From positions 1 to 64,000 of the forward strand of contig JAEWZY010000004.1 in assembly GCA_023394955.1 (NCBI GenBank): a stretch of 64,000 nucleotides of DNA, written 5' to 3'. This document shows positions 41,859-51,037 of this stretch, in pieces (the stretch's first letter is position 1; each line of letters starts with the position of its first letter). Source of the DNA: Bacillota bacterium. GTDB taxonomy: Bacteria > Bacillota > UBA4882 > UBA8346. The translations under genes and the position numbers were made by a program. The notes below the pieces were generated by a model. It saw nothing but the letters and a program-made list of their open reading frames with translations, searched no databases and was not told the origin of the DNA.

Positions 41859-43601
41859 ATGGCCAAGTCTTCACCAAAGCTAAACCAAAACAACCGGATC
41901 GGGAGCACCCGGGTCATTCCGATCACTAGGCGGATTATCGCCATTTTCGTCATTTCGATTTTGGTGACTAGTTTCGCGTCCAATTATATCAATCTCGCTT
42001 TCAACCGGACAGAATTGATCAAAATGATGCAAGAGCTTTTAGTGAAAGATCTCAAGGATGTATATGACTTTATCAATTCTCAATATGAGATCTATCAATT
42101 TTCTAAAAAGGACCCGGATGCATTTGAATCCACCATTAAAAGTCTGGAGTCCAACGCAGCCCGCCAGCTGAAGAATAAGAAGTCGGTGACGATGGGGTTG
42201 TTCATCAATGATGAGCGGCGGGGCTTAATCGTCTTCCAAGCATCCCGAATTCCCAGACTTTCCGTGTTTGACGATCAGACGGCGCTACGTAGAATCTTGC
42301 AACAAGAAACGAAAGGGATTCGCGAAGGCGCCTTAATCTTTGATATCCGGGGCGAAGAATATTACGGGGTCTATAAATATTTCCCCAAATGGAACACTTA
42401 TTTGATCAGAGCGGAGGAGATGAATGAATTCAGCCGAAACTCGCGCCGGATTTTTCGTAATGTGGCCGTTATAATCGGTTTAATCACTTTGGCTTGCGCT
42501 TTGATTGGGACTTATTACATCCGGCATATTACCCGCTTTATCGATCGAATTACAGCCGCGATTATGAAAATGAGCGAAACCCAGCAAATGGAGGTCATCG
42601 ACCTTGAGGGCGCTACTAACGACAATATTACCTTTATGGGAATGGCCTTTAACTCCCTATCAAGTTCCATCAATAATCTGCTCTTGATCTTCCGGCGGTT
42701 CGTCAATCAGGATGTGGCAGCCCAAGCATACCGGGAAAAAACGGTCCGCTTGGAAGGGGACCAGAAGGAACTGACGATTCTTTGCTCGGATATTAAAAGC
42801 TTTACTGCGATGACGGAAACCTTGGGCACTGACATTATCAATGTTTTGAACCTTTATTACCAGCGGGCGATTCGGGCGATTTTACAGCACAACGGGTTGA
42901 TTGGGTCGATTGTGGGTGACGCGGTGTTAGCGGTTTTCGGGATTGAAGTTGGAGAAAGCTCCGCTAAGGTTAACAAGTCATATCAGGCTGTCTGGGCAGG
43001 TTATGAGATTCAAAAAGCGGCCCGGACCCTCCGAATGGAGATGAAACAACGGCGTAAGGAGATTTTAAAGGTCGAGGGAGCGTTGACCCCAGATGAGGAA
43101 GAAATTTACCAAGCGGTTTTAGTCGAAGTCGGAGTTGGGATCGACGGCGGCACCGTTTTTTATGGCAATATCGGTTCATATGAGAGAATGACCAATACGG
43201 TGATTGGCGATAATGTCAATGCCGCTTCACGATTGGAAGGGCTGACCCGGATCTATAAAGTCCCGGTAATCTGTTCGGAATATGTAAAAAGGGATATTGA
43301 AGATAACTTGAGGGAGAACTATTTTTATTTCATAGAATTGGATACGGTACAGGTCAAAGGAAGAACTGCCGGTCAAAAGATTTATTGGCCCATCCCCACC
43401 AAGGCGTTGGATGAGGATTTGAAAGCGGATTTAATCAAATATGAAGAGAGTTTAAGCCTTTACTACAAGGGTAAATGGCGGGAAGCTCATCGGCAGTTTC
43501 AAGAAGTACGGTTACCAATGGCCGAAGAATTTATTAACCGAACAAGGAGTGGAAGCGCTCCTGAGGACTGGAGAGGAATATGGAGCATCAGGACCAAATG
43601 A
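41859..43601 (+). CDS. Membrane-bound class III adenylate/guanylate cyclase with HAMP domain
   Basis: A 580-residue signalling enzyme. It has membrane segment 1 (about 25-47), an extracytoplasmic sensor (about 48-200, IYQFSKKDPDAFE to WNTYLIRAEEM), membrane segment 2 (about 203-225), HAMP (about 222-275), then a class III cyclase domain (about 300-480). The metal-binding aspartates lie in LCSDIKSFTAMTE and GSIVGDAVLAVFG, and NTVIGDNVNAASRLEGL is the dimer/transition-state segment. An unusual charged insert (EMKQRRKEILKVEGALTPDEEE) sits inside the domain. A short C-terminal region follows. The product, cAMP or cGMP, is not decided here. The downstream gene overlaps it by 22 bases. Confidence 0.9.
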   Translation: MAKSSPKLNQNNRIGSTRVIPITRRIIAIFVISILVTSFASNYINLAFNRTELIKMMQELLVKDLKDVYDFINSQYEIYQFSKKDPDAFESTIKSLESNAARQLKNKKSVTMGLFINDERRGLIVFQASRIPRLSVFDDQTALRRILQQETKGIREGALIFDIRGEEYYGVYKYFPKWNTYLIRAEEMNEFSRNSRRIFRNVAVIIGLITLACALIGTYYIRHITRFIDRITAAIMKMSETQQMEVIDLEGATNDNITFMGMAFNSLSSSINNLLLIFRRFVNQDVAAQAYREKTVRLEGDQKELTILCSDIKSFTAMTETLGTDIINVLNLYYQRAIRAILQHNGLIGSIVGDAVLAVFGIEVGESSAKVNKSYQAVWAGYEIQKAARTLRMEMKQRRKEILKVEGALTPDEEEIYQAVLVEVGVGIDGGTVFYGNIGSYERMTNTVIGDNVNAASRLEGLTRIYKVPVICSEYVKRDIEDNLRENYFYFIELDTVQVKGRTAGQKIYWPIPTKALDEDLKADLIKYEESLSLYYKGKWREAHRQFQEVRLPMAEEFINRTRSGSAPEDWRGIWSIRTK

Positions 43602-44158
43602 ATAAGAAGCTTTCCAGTAAGGAATTTTTATTACAAAATAGCCTGGCCGATAATGAAAGGCCTGTCGTTTATTCTTTAGAGGCTGAGTTTGCCAAGACTA
43701 AAAGGAGCCGGGACTTAAAACCGCGCCTGGTTGTTTCCGGTTTCATCCTTTTACTGATTGGGCTCACTTGGGCGACGGTCAGTTATTTAGAACACCAATC
43801 CAGACAGATCAACATCGACATCACTGATTTTGAGGATTTACGACTGAAGGATGCGCTTAATGAAGCCATGGCGGTAAGTTCCGATTTGGAAGTTTACCAA
43901 TATGCGCTCCAAATGCTATTGAAGGAGAAAAAAGCCGCCGGCTGCATTCTCGATCCCAGACAGGCCGATAGCATTTTGGTTTTTCTCAATCAAATAATAA
44001 CGACGGAGATTATTGTTGACTTATATCGCTCAGACGACATCTATGTCGGTAAGATCAAACTGGTCCCGAGTGCAAACCGGGTATGGGTGGAAATGGTTGA
44101 AATGGCTGAGAATGAAAAGGTTAAACCCTTGGATTGGTTTAGGTTGCCGGAACCATGA
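43580..44158 (+). CDS. Single-pass membrane protein coupled to the cyclase
   Basis: A 192-residue protein I do not recognise. It has a basic N-terminal cytoplasmic part (about 1-49), one membrane segment (LVVSGFILLLIGLTWATVSYL, about 50-70) and an extracytoplasmic alpha/beta domain (EDLRLKDALNEAMAVSSDLE to RVWVEMVEMAE). It starts inside the end of the cyclase gene with an AGAGGA site, so translation is coupled. It may act as a sensor partner or regulator of the cyclase, but that rests only on position. Confidence 0.65.
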   Translation: MEHQDQMNKKLSSKEFLLQNSLADNERPVVYSLEAEFAKTKRSRDLKPRLVVSGFILLLIGLTWATVSYLEHQSRQINIDITDFEDLRLKDALNEAMAVSSDLEVYQYALQMLLKEKKAAGCILDPRQADSILVFLNQIITTEIIVDLYRSDDIYVGKIKLVPSANRVWVEMVEMAENEKVKPLDWFRLPEP

Positions 44159-44374
44159 ATTAATCAAACTGCGATTTTTCTAAACCAATATAGATGGGCA
44201 TAGTGCTTCTCCCACAGACACGAAGGCGCGGAAAGAAAAAAGTATTTTCTAACAAATATTTAAAGCCGAGGATATCCATTGTTCAGCGGCGGGACCGGCC
44301 CTGAATTCAGCGGTCAATTGCTAGAATAACCATTCCGTTTAACCGAAATACTATTGATAAAGGAGGAGTGGAAG

Positions 44375-44812
44375 ATGGAAGAACTAAGAGAAAAGGCCGC
44401 CTATATGCGGGGCGTATTGGAAGGAATTAATTTTGACGGTAACGAACAACAGAAACGGATGTGGGAGAGTTTAATTGACTTCTGTGACGGTGTGGCGGAT
44501 GATCTAGACCAATTAGAAGACGCTCATGATGATTTTGCCGATTATATTGAAGCGATAGATGAAGATCTGTGTACTTTAGAAAAATACTTTTACAGTAACG
44601 AAGAAGAAGATATGGACAGCCAGGAAGTTACTTTTACCAGCGATCAGAGGCATGGCGTTTTCGAAATGAGTTGTCCCTATTGCAATCAGGGTTTGTATTT
44701 TGAGGATGACGAAGGCGAATATGAAGTGGTTTGCCCGGAATGCGGAAAAGTAATCTGGAATAGTGTTGATAAGACAGTGACTCCGGTTAACCGAAAGGAT
44801 GATATAATCTGA
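44375..44812 (+). CDS. CD1247-type zinc-ribbon protein
   Basis: A 145-residue acidic protein. The N-terminal ~75 residues are helical (MEELREKAAYMRGVLEGINF) and match the CD1247 N-terminal domain known from clostridia. The C-terminus holds a zinc ribbon with CPYC and CPEC pairs. Function is unknown, and the ribbon suggests nucleic-acid or protein binding. AAGGAGGAG precedes the ATG at 44375. It is monocistronic, with a terminator about 180 bases downstream. The preceding spacer (44159-44374) carries repeat-like scraps but no gene. Confidence 0.82.
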   Translation: MEELREKAAYMRGVLEGINFDGNEQQKRMWESLIDFCDGVADDLDQLEDAHDDFADYIEAIDEDLCTLEKYFYSNEEEDMDSQEVTFTSDQRHGVFEMSCPYCNQGLYFEDDEGEYEVVCPECGKVIWNSVDKTVTPVNRKDDII

Positions 44813-44991
44813 ATTTTTAGAATACAGCCTTTATCAAGGCCATTATTATCCTTTGCTTAAAACCGGATCGTAAACGACTTAGTTGACATCTATTAAAGGG
44901 GATTAAATCATAACCTTTTGATATTAGTTACAATCCGCGACTTGGGTAACAATGGTCGGTAAATTTTTTAGGTGGAATGTCATAAAAAGAT

Positions 44992-45029
44992 GCCCGTCCC
45001 CATAGATATAAGTAGGGACGGGCTTTTTT
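44992..45029 (+). terminator. Rho-independent terminator before spoIIIA
   Basis: GCCCGTCCC (44992-45000) pairs with GGGACGGGC (45015-45023), followed by TTTTTT. Confidence 0.9.
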
Positions 45030-45097
45030 GTTTGGGTAAACCGATCTGCTTATTTAAAAGAAAATAATTATTGGTTAGGACAAAAAATAAATCAAAG

Positions 45098-46138
45098 ATG
45101 AATAATGAAAAACCAAAACCGCAGTTTGTAATTGATAAATCGAATAGCCAAAAGTTAAGTGAAGCGCTCCATTTTTTCCCGTCTGAGTTACGCCAGGTTT
45201 TACTGAGGATACCTCGAGATTCGCAATCAAAATTGATCGAAATCAGAATGCGGACTAATCAACCGTTGGAATTGAATTTTGGAGCGACTGACAGTTTTAT
45301 TTCTTCGAAAGGGGATTTGGCCAATAAAATTGAAGAGGCTTTAGTTATCAATAACGACCTGCTCCGTAAAACGCTCAACGCTTTTACTACTGGTTCTTTT
45401 TATGCGCTGGAGGAAGAGCTCAATCAAGGCTATTTGGCCCTTCCGGGAGGACACCGGGTTGGTATAACCGGCCAGGTTTTTTATAATGGTGAATCGATTA
45501 GAATAATTCGTAATATCTCCAGTATCAATTTTAGAATCGCCCGTTCCATAATTGGTATTGCCAGGCCGCTATTGCCTTTCCTTTGGAAAGAAGGGCGGTT
45601 TTTAAAAACTTTAATCATTGGCGCTCCGGCCACAGGGAAGACCACTTTGCTAAGGGAAATCATCCGGGAGATCAGTACCGGCGCCCCGTCGCTGGGGATA
45701 CCCGGAATTCATGTGGGGCTGGTCGATGAACGCTCTGAGATCGCCGGAAGTTATCAAGGAATCCCCCAATTAGATGTTGGGCCGCGGACTGATGTTTTGG
45801 ATAACTGCTCCAAACGGGACGGGGTTTATTTGTTACTCCGGGCGATGAACCCTCATCTGATCGCCACCGATGAGGTAGGCCGGGAAGATGACTTTCGGGT
45901 GATTGAAGATATCCTCAACGCCGGCGTTAGTTTTTTAGCTACAGCCCACGCCCGTAACTTAACCGAAGCAATCCTCAGGCCCGGCCTTAAAAAGGTGCTT
46001 CAGGAGGGAGCGGTGGAAAGATTGGTTTTTGTTACTAATCGTTTGGGGATTGGAACTGTGGAAAGTATTAAATCTGGGATTAATGGTCCGGAACTTTTGA
46101 CTAACAGGTTAACGGGGGTTAACGGATGTCCAAAATAG
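45098..46138 (+). CDS. spoIIIAA: Stage III sporulation protein AA
   Basis: A 346-residue cytoplasmic ATPase of the SpoIIIA channel, related to type II/IV secretion ATPases. It powers or assembles the mother cell to forespore channel during engulfment. Walker A GAPATGKTTLL, the DERSEIAGSYQG segment and DEVGREDDFRVIEDI are visible. The start is uncertain: neither this ATG nor an in-frame TTG at 45071 has a good ribosome site. The last 13 bases overlap spoIIIAB, as is usual for this operon. Confidence 0.95.
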   Translation: MNNEKPKPQFVIDKSNSQKLSEALHFFPSELRQVLLRIPRDSQSKLIEIRMRTNQPLELNFGATDSFISSKGDLANKIEEALVINNDLLRKTLNAFTTGSFYALEEELNQGYLALPGGHRVGITGQVFYNGESIRIIRNISSINFRIARSIIGIARPLLPFLWKEGRFLKTLIIGAPATGKTTLLREIIREISTGAPSLGIPGIHVGLVDERSEIAGSYQGIPQLDVGPRTDVLDNCSKRDGVYLLLRAMNPHLIATDEVGREDDFRVIEDILNAGVSFLATAHARNLTEAILRPGLKKVLQEGAVERLVFVTNRLGIGTVESIKSGINGPELLTNRLTGVNGCPK

Positions 46139-46644
46139 TTGGCGCAATGCTTTTAATCGGGACCAGCACTTTCATGGGTTTCATGATGGCGGAACGGTTG
46201 AATGAACGTAGCCGGTTGCTTGGGATTCTAATCAGATTATTAAATATTCTAAAGACAGAGATTGGTTTCCATGCCGGATTGCTAGCGGAGGTATTTCAGA
46301 GGGCGGCCCAAGTGATTCATGATCCTAAAATGGCGGTCTCCCTAGCCAAGATCTCTCAAAATATTGGATTTGGTTCCGATTTTGACATCGAACGGCTTTG
46401 GGATGATTTTATCAATAATCCGGAGATGGGGGCTTTGTTAAAAGAAGACCTTGCGGTTCTCAAAGAATTGGGAGTTTATTTCGGCAGTACGGATCGGAAG
46501 GACCAAATCGAGAGAATTGAAGCGGCCCGGTATCGACTGGAAATCAACTTGGAAGCGGCTGATATAAATAAAATGAAACAGGTCAGATTGTACCGCTATT
46601 TCGGTTTCGCCGCCGGAGCGGCCATGGTTTGTCTATTATTATAG
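46126..46644 (+). CDS. spoIIIAB: Stage III sporulation protein AB
   Basis: A 172-residue protein with an N-terminal membrane segment (VGAMLLIGTSTFMGFMMAERL), a helical soluble domain related to type II secretion GspF-like proteins, and a C-terminal membrane segment (FGFAAGAAMVCLLL). It is part of the SpoIIIA-SpoIIQ complex in the mother-cell membrane. It overlaps the preceding gene. A 117-base spacer follows before spoIIIAC. Confidence 0.93.
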   Translation: MSKIVGAMLLIGTSTFMGFMMAERLNERSRLLGILIRLLNILKTEIGFHAGLLAEVFQRAAQVIHDPKMAVSLAKISQNIGFGSDFDIERLWDDFINNPEMGALLKEDLAVLKELGVYFGSTDRKDQIERIEAARYRLEINLEAADINKMKQVRLYRYFGFAAGAAMVCLLL

Positions 46645-46761
46645 TAGCGCAGATGACGCAGCTGCCAGTCGGGATAAATGAAAAGATGAAAATAGGTGAC
46701 AGAGCTCTACTTTTACTTGTGCCTCGCTCCCTTTTATACTAATTGAAGTAGGAGAAATTGG

Positions 46762-46956
46762 ATGGATATCAATCTTATCTTTAAAATCGCCGGGATCGGG
46801 ATTTTGGTTTCGGTTTTAAATATGGTCCTCAAACAGGCGGGTAAAGAAGAACAAGCGCAGATGTTAACTTTAGCCGGAGTGATTATCGTGTTGTTGATGG
46901 TAATTCAGTTGGTACAAAAACTATTTATTGAGGTCCGATCAGTTTTCGGGCTGTGA
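46762..46956 (+). CDS. spoIIIAC: Stage III sporulation protein AC
   Basis: A 64-residue protein with two membrane helices joined by a short charged loop (QAGKEEQAQ), standard length for SpoIIIAC. A GTAGGAGA site precedes the ATG. It is a membrane component of the forespore channel, encoded between AB and AD. Confidence 0.95.
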   Translation: MDINLIFKIAGIGILVSVLNMVLKQAGKEEQAQMLTLAGVIIVLLMVIQLVQKLFIEVRSVFGL

Positions 46957-47034
46957 TTTTGTACGAAATGATAAACAGGGAACTCGGAATGAAACAGCTT
47001 CGAATCAGCGCACTAATTCGTGGGAGGCGGAAGG

Positions 47035-47418
47035 GTGACCTTCTATGGGGTATTGGGTTTTAGCCTGATAGCGACAGTTTTATTATTGATAGTTCGCAAA
47101 GAACGCCCTGAAATAGCGGCGCCGATTTCGATAGCTGCGTCCGCTTTGATCTTGATCGGATTGATGAAGAATATTTCCCAGATTTTATCCGTCTTTGAGT
47201 CTTTGGCCTCCAGAGCCCAAATCAATTCCGGTTATTTTAAATTAGTCGTCAAAATAGTAGGAATAGCATATTTGGCTGGGTTTGGCGCTCAAATCTGCAA
47301 GGACGCCGGGGAGAACAGCATGGCCGCCAAGATTGAACTGGCCGGTAAAATATTCATTTTAAGCTTAGGAGTTCCAATTATGGCCGGTTTATTGGAAATG
47401 ATCATCCGTAATTTGTAG
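47035..47418 (+). CDS. spoIIIAD: Stage III sporulation protein AD
   Basis: A 127-residue protein with four membrane helices, matching SpoIIIAD (FKLVVKIVGIAYLAGFGAQICKD core). GTG at 47035 is preferred because GGGAGG at 47022-47027 precedes it. An in-frame GTG at 47020 lies over that site. A spacer of 156 bases with low-complexity repeats follows before spoIIIAE, unusual for this tightly packed operon. Confidence 0.95.
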   Translation: MTFYGVLGFSLIATVLLLIVRKERPEIAAPISIAASALILIGLMKNISQILSVFESLASRAQINSGYFKLVVKIVGIAYLAGFGAQICKDAGENSMAAKIELAGKIFILSLGVPIMAGLLEMIIRNL

Positions 47419-47574
47419 GGATTGCGTTGGTGGTCGGCTCTCAGGCAGTATTTTGTTCCAAAGAGCAAAGTATAAGGCCAGCAACCAACGGCTAATAGCT
47501 AATGGCAAAGGGTTACCTGCCAACAGTTGGCGCTTAACGGCCAACAGCCAAGAATATTTTAACGGAGTATTTTA

Positions 47575-48723
47575 ATGAAGGGGATTTTGATAGTCGCACT
47601 ATCGATAATAGCTTTGATGGTTCTTGGAGAAACCGGTTCTGTACTGGCTTCTCCGGTCTTACCGCAGGAGGTGGTCGATGCGGTTGATCTAAGCGATCTG
47701 AAAGAATTTTTAAATACAGTGGATCAAGATGTGCAACGCTATTTACCGCGTTTGGATTTAAGAACATGGGGTATAACCGGTCCAAAATGGGACTTACCAA
47801 AAATCGGCAAAGGAATACTCCAATTTTTCTTAAGGGAAATATTTTTTAATTATAAACTGCTGGGGCAGTTGATTATCTTAGCAATGGCTTTGGCGGTTTT
47901 GGAGAATATTAAGCATGCTTTTGAAGAGGATAACATCAGCCGCTTGGCTTTTAGCTTGTGTTTTTTAGTGGTCATGGGTATAGTGGTGAATTGTTTTCGG
48001 GTTACCTTCACTATCGCTCGCGGAACGATTACGGAGATGACCAACTTCATGTATGCGATAACCCCGGTTCTGTTTAGTATCGTAGCGGCCGGAGGCGGCG
48101 TCGCCACCGCAGCGATCGTTCATCCGCTTTTAATATCCAGCGTTGGCTTGGTCGGCAGTTTAGTAACCAACTTAGTTTTGCCATTGATCATGTTTACGGG
48201 GATTCTTGGAATGGTCAACCATTTGGTTGATAGCTTCCAGGTGAACAAATTAGCCCGCTTTTTTAAGCTGGCGGCCAATGGTTCGTTAGGTGTAATGATG
48301 GCGGTTTTTATCGGAGTAGTTACCATCCGGGGATTTACCGCCTCGGTGGCGGATAGCCTTTCTTTGCGGACCGCCAAATACTTTTCTTCCGCTTTCTTGC
48401 CGGTAGTCGGAGGAGCGATCTCCGATACAATGGAAATGACCGCCGGATGCGCGGCGGTTTTAAAAAGCGGTTTAGGCGTATACGGATTAGGTTTGATTAC
48501 TTTAGTAACGATTTTTCCGTTACTAAAAATTTTGGCGGTGGCGGTAATTTTTCAAATGACCGGGGCAGTAACCCAACCACTGGGTAACAACCGGCTATCT
48601 GATGCCTTGCAGACCATTGGGGATGTTTTCCTCTGTTTATTTGGCGCGGTTACGGTAGTGGGATTAATGTTCTACATTGCGCTGGCGATTTTGGTCGGGG
48701 CAGCCAACTATGGTCATATATAA
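47575..48723 (+). CDS. spoIIIAE: Stage III sporulation protein AE
   Basis: A 382-residue polytopic protein with a signal-like N-terminus (LIVALSIIALMVLGETGSVLA) and about six to eight membrane segments. It is the large integral component of the SpoIIIA channel. ITPVLFSIVAAGGGVATAA and VVGGAISDTMEMTAGC are typical conserved stretches. The ATG follows AACGGAG. Confidence 0.95.
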   Translation: MKGILIVALSIIALMVLGETGSVLASPVLPQEVVDAVDLSDLKEFLNTVDQDVQRYLPRLDLRTWGITGPKWDLPKIGKGILQFFLREIFFNYKLLGQLIILAMALAVLENIKHAFEEDNISRLAFSLCFLVVMGIVVNCFRVTFTIARGTITEMTNFMYAITPVLFSIVAAGGGVATAAIVHPLLISSVGLVGSLVTNLVLPLIMFTGILGMVNHLVDSFQVNKLARFFKLAANGSLGVMMAVFIGVVTIRGFTASVADSLSLRTAKYFSSAFLPVVGGAISDTMEMTAGCAAVLKSGLGVYGLGLITLVTIFPLLKILAVAVIFQMTGAVTQPLGNNRLSDALQTIGDVFLCLFGAVTVVGLMFYIALAILVGAANYGHI

Positions 48724-48738
48724 ATCATAGGTTTATAG

Positions 48739-49287
48739 GTGAGAACAGTGCATAATTTAACGGATTGGCTGCGACAGTTGATTACTATTATTATAGTAGC
48801 GGGTTTCATCGAAATGCTGACGCCGGAAAACAGCTTAAAAAAAACGGTGAAATTAGTGATCGGTTTGATGGTAATGGTAGTCTTGCTTCAGCCTTTGACT
48901 CGCTTCTTTAAGATTCCCCTCGTTCCGGACGGGATTATACATTTGAATTCAATCGCTAATCAGCAGGCTTCACAACAAGTATTGGAGCGCGGTTTGGAAA
49001 TGCGACACCGCTGGCAAGCGGGTTTTGATATACAACAACAAGCCTTAGCTGAGGAAAAGATCATAAGCGTTATCGGGTTGATCGACGGTATTGAGCTACG
49101 GGAGGTACGGTTCTCCGATTCTGCTTCCGGACCTTTAGGAGTTTCCATTAGAGTTGTTCCCGCTGTGGAGGGGGAGCTTTCAAAGGATTTTGAAGATAAA
49201 ATGACTATGAAGATAAGGCAATCGGTCCGATTGGTTTGCAATTTCTCTAAAGAGCAGATCGAGGTGATTTGGGATGAAAATAGATAA
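48739..49287 (+). CDS. spoIIIAF: Stage III sporulation protein AF
   Basis: A 182-residue protein with two N-terminal membrane helices (ITIIIVAGFIEMLTPE, KLVIGLMVMVVLLQPL) and a soluble extracytoplasmic domain with a ring-building fold. GTG at 48739 or at 48748 could start translation; the second has AGGTGA just before it. Its end overlaps spoIIIAG by 14 bases. Confidence 0.92.
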   Translation: MRTVHNLTDWLRQLITIIIVAGFIEMLTPENSLKKTVKLVIGLMVMVVLLQPLTRFFKIPLVPDGIIHLNSIANQQASQQVLERGLEMRHRWQAGFDIQQQALAEEKIISVIGLIDGIELREVRFSDSASGPLGVSIRVVPAVEGELSKDFEDKMTMKIRQSVRLVCNFSKEQIEVIWDENR

Positions 49288-49864
49288 CGGCGGAAAGGAT
49301 TTTGGATTGCATAATCTCTGGATCTATTTTCAAACGAAGCCGGTTTCGATTTGGATTTTAATTGGGTTGATAGGTTTAGGAACAGTTTTACTAATGAGTG
49401 GGAATCCACGGGAAGAATACCTCAAAGAGAGATTCGACCAAGAACGGGTGAAAGGCGAGATTTCTGGCCCCAATCCGGAACTTGATGAAGAACGGCTGGA
49501 AAGAGAACTCACTAAGACCCTGGCCGGCATAACCGGAGTCGGGGAAGTGAGGGTCGATATTAATCTTAAAGCAAGCAACCGTAAAATTTGGGAGCGCCAG
49601 GCCCATATCAGCAAACGGGTCAATCAAGCTCAAGGGGCGGTTAACACCGAGGAAAGCACTAGTGATGAATTGGTTTTGGCAAAGGATCGGGAGGGCCGCG
49701 ACTTACCGGTTTTAAAAGAGGAATTAGCTCCGGTAATTGAAGGGGTTGTTGTGGTTGCGACAGGCGCTCATGATAGTCGCATCCGAAGATTACTGACCGA
49801 TACGGTGACAACCATTTTAGGCTTGCCCGACCATCGAGTTTTAGTAATTCCCGGAAAATATTAA
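49274..49864 (+). CDS. spoIIIAG: Stage III sporulation protein AG
   Basis: A 196-residue protein with a membrane segment near residues 20-42 (VSIWILIGLIGLGTVLLMSG) and an extracytoplasmic ring-forming domain (LAGITGVGEVRVDINLKA, IEGVVVVATGAHDSRIRRLL). SpoIIIAG forms the large ring of the mother cell/forespore channel. Operon position and overlap with AF agree. Confidence 0.95.
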   Translation: MKIDNGGKDFGLHNLWIYFQTKPVSIWILIGLIGLGTVLLMSGNPREEYLKERFDQERVKGEISGPNPELDEERLERELTKTLAGITGVGEVRVDINLKASNRKIWERQAHISKRVNQAQGAVNTEESTSDELVLAKDREGRDLPVLKEELAPVIEGVVVVATGAHDSRIRRLLTDTVTTILGLPDHRVLVIPGKY

Positions 49865-49888
49865 TGTGTACCTAAAGGAGTGGCTAAA

Positions 49889-50404
49889 ATGAAAAAAGTA
49901 TTTTTGGTAATAAATGATAGCAAGTATTGGGCTATAATATTTTTGCTGTTTTGTGGGATTATGTTCTGGTATGGGTACCGGCAAGTAAGCCGGGCTAATC
50001 AAAGTCCGGCCCCGCCCCCGACTAAAAATCCTATTCCTTCGGTTCCCCGGGAATTTAATCCGGGGGACTCCCTATTAGACTTGAAAATAGAAAGGGACCG
50101 GGAGCGCAGCCGGGAAGTTGAGAGGATTCAGAACTTATTGGATAAAATAGGACTTTCAGACCAGGTTAGAAATGAAGCTGAGAGAGAATTATGGCGTTTG
50201 ACTCAATCAAATTCAAAAGAGCATGAGCTTGAAAACCTTTTAAAAGCGAAAGGTTTTAAGGAATGTATGGTAACGATCAGTCGAAAAATGGTGACAATCG
50301 CAATCACGGGAAAACTTCAAGAAACTGATGTTAAAAATATTGCGATCACAACTGCCGAAGTCACGGGATTCAATTTGGACCAAATTCAAATTTTGGAACG
50401 GTGA
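49889..50404 (+). CDS. spoIIIAH: Stage III sporulation protein AH
   Basis: A 171-residue protein: one membrane helix (about 13-32), a proline-rich linker (SPAPPPTKNPIPSVP) and a C-terminal EscJ/YscJ-like ring-building domain that in Bacillus binds SpoIIQ across the intermembrane space. The start at 49889 has AAAGGAG at a good distance; the in-frame GTG at 49880 would overlap it. It is the last gene of the spoIIIA operon. Confidence 0.93.
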   Translation: MKKVFLVINDSKYWAIIFLLFCGIMFWYGYRQVSRANQSPAPPPTKNPIPSVPREFNPGDSLLDLKIERDRERSREVERIQNLLDKIGLSDQVRNEAERELWRLTQSNSKEHELENLLKAKGFKECMVTISRKMVTIAITGKLQETDVKNIAITTAEVTGFNLDQIQILER

Positions 50405-50523
50405 AAGTACGAAAATGCATATGGGTAAGGATAAAAGATAAAATTAATTAAAAGAAGGAAAAATTTTCTCATTGGTGAATAGATATCCTATGCCTTTCCC
50501 ATTCCCTAGAAGGAGGACAATGA

Positions 50524-51003
50524 ATGAACATTAAGGAAATCAAGGAATTGGTAAAGATGTTGGATGGGACCGACATTAGTGAATTAATGTTTGAAAGTGA
50601 AGGAAGCAAGGTTTCGATAAAGAAAGGAACAAGCATTTCGAATATTATACCTCAGACTCCCGTTATACAGTATCCCTCGCCTAGTATTATGCCTACAATT
50701 GCCCCGGCCCAATCTAATCCTGCTACGGCAATCGAAGAAAAAAACGAGGGACTTGGGCCTAATCAAGTCTTAATTAACGCCCCGATGGTTGGGACTTTTT
50801 ACCGTTCCCCAAGTCCCGAGTCCGAACCATACGTCCAAATAGGACAAAATGTCGAAGATGGGCAAGTCGTTTGTATTATTGAGGCTATGAAACTGATGAA
50901 TGAGATCGAGAGCGAATACCGGGGCAAAATCGTCCAGGTTTTGGTTGAAAACGCACAACCGGTGGAGTATGGCCAGCCTCTATTCATTTTAGAAAAAATA
51001 TGA
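50524..51003 (+). CDS. accB: Biotin carboxyl carrier protein of acetyl-CoA carboxylase
   Basis: A 159-residue carrier. It has an N-terminal MNIKEIKELVKMLDGTDISEL domain, a proline/alanine-rich mobile linker (about 45-80) and a C-terminal biotinyl domain with EAMKLMNEIE, whose K123 is the biotinylation site. It carries CO2 from AccC to the carboxyltransferase in fatty acid synthesis. AAGGAGG precedes the ATG. accC follows after 34 bases, while accA and accD are not in the window. Confidence 0.97.
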   Translation: MNIKEIKELVKMLDGTDISELMFESEGSKVSIKKGTSISNIIPQTPVIQYPSPSIMPTIAPAQSNPATAIEEKNEGLGPNQVLINAPMVGTFYRSPSPESEPYVQIGQNVEDGQVVCIIEAMKLMNEIESEYRGKIVQVLVENAQPVEYGQPLFILEKI

Positions 51004-51037
51004 CTCTGACTCAAAACCGGAGGTGTCGTAAGATAAG

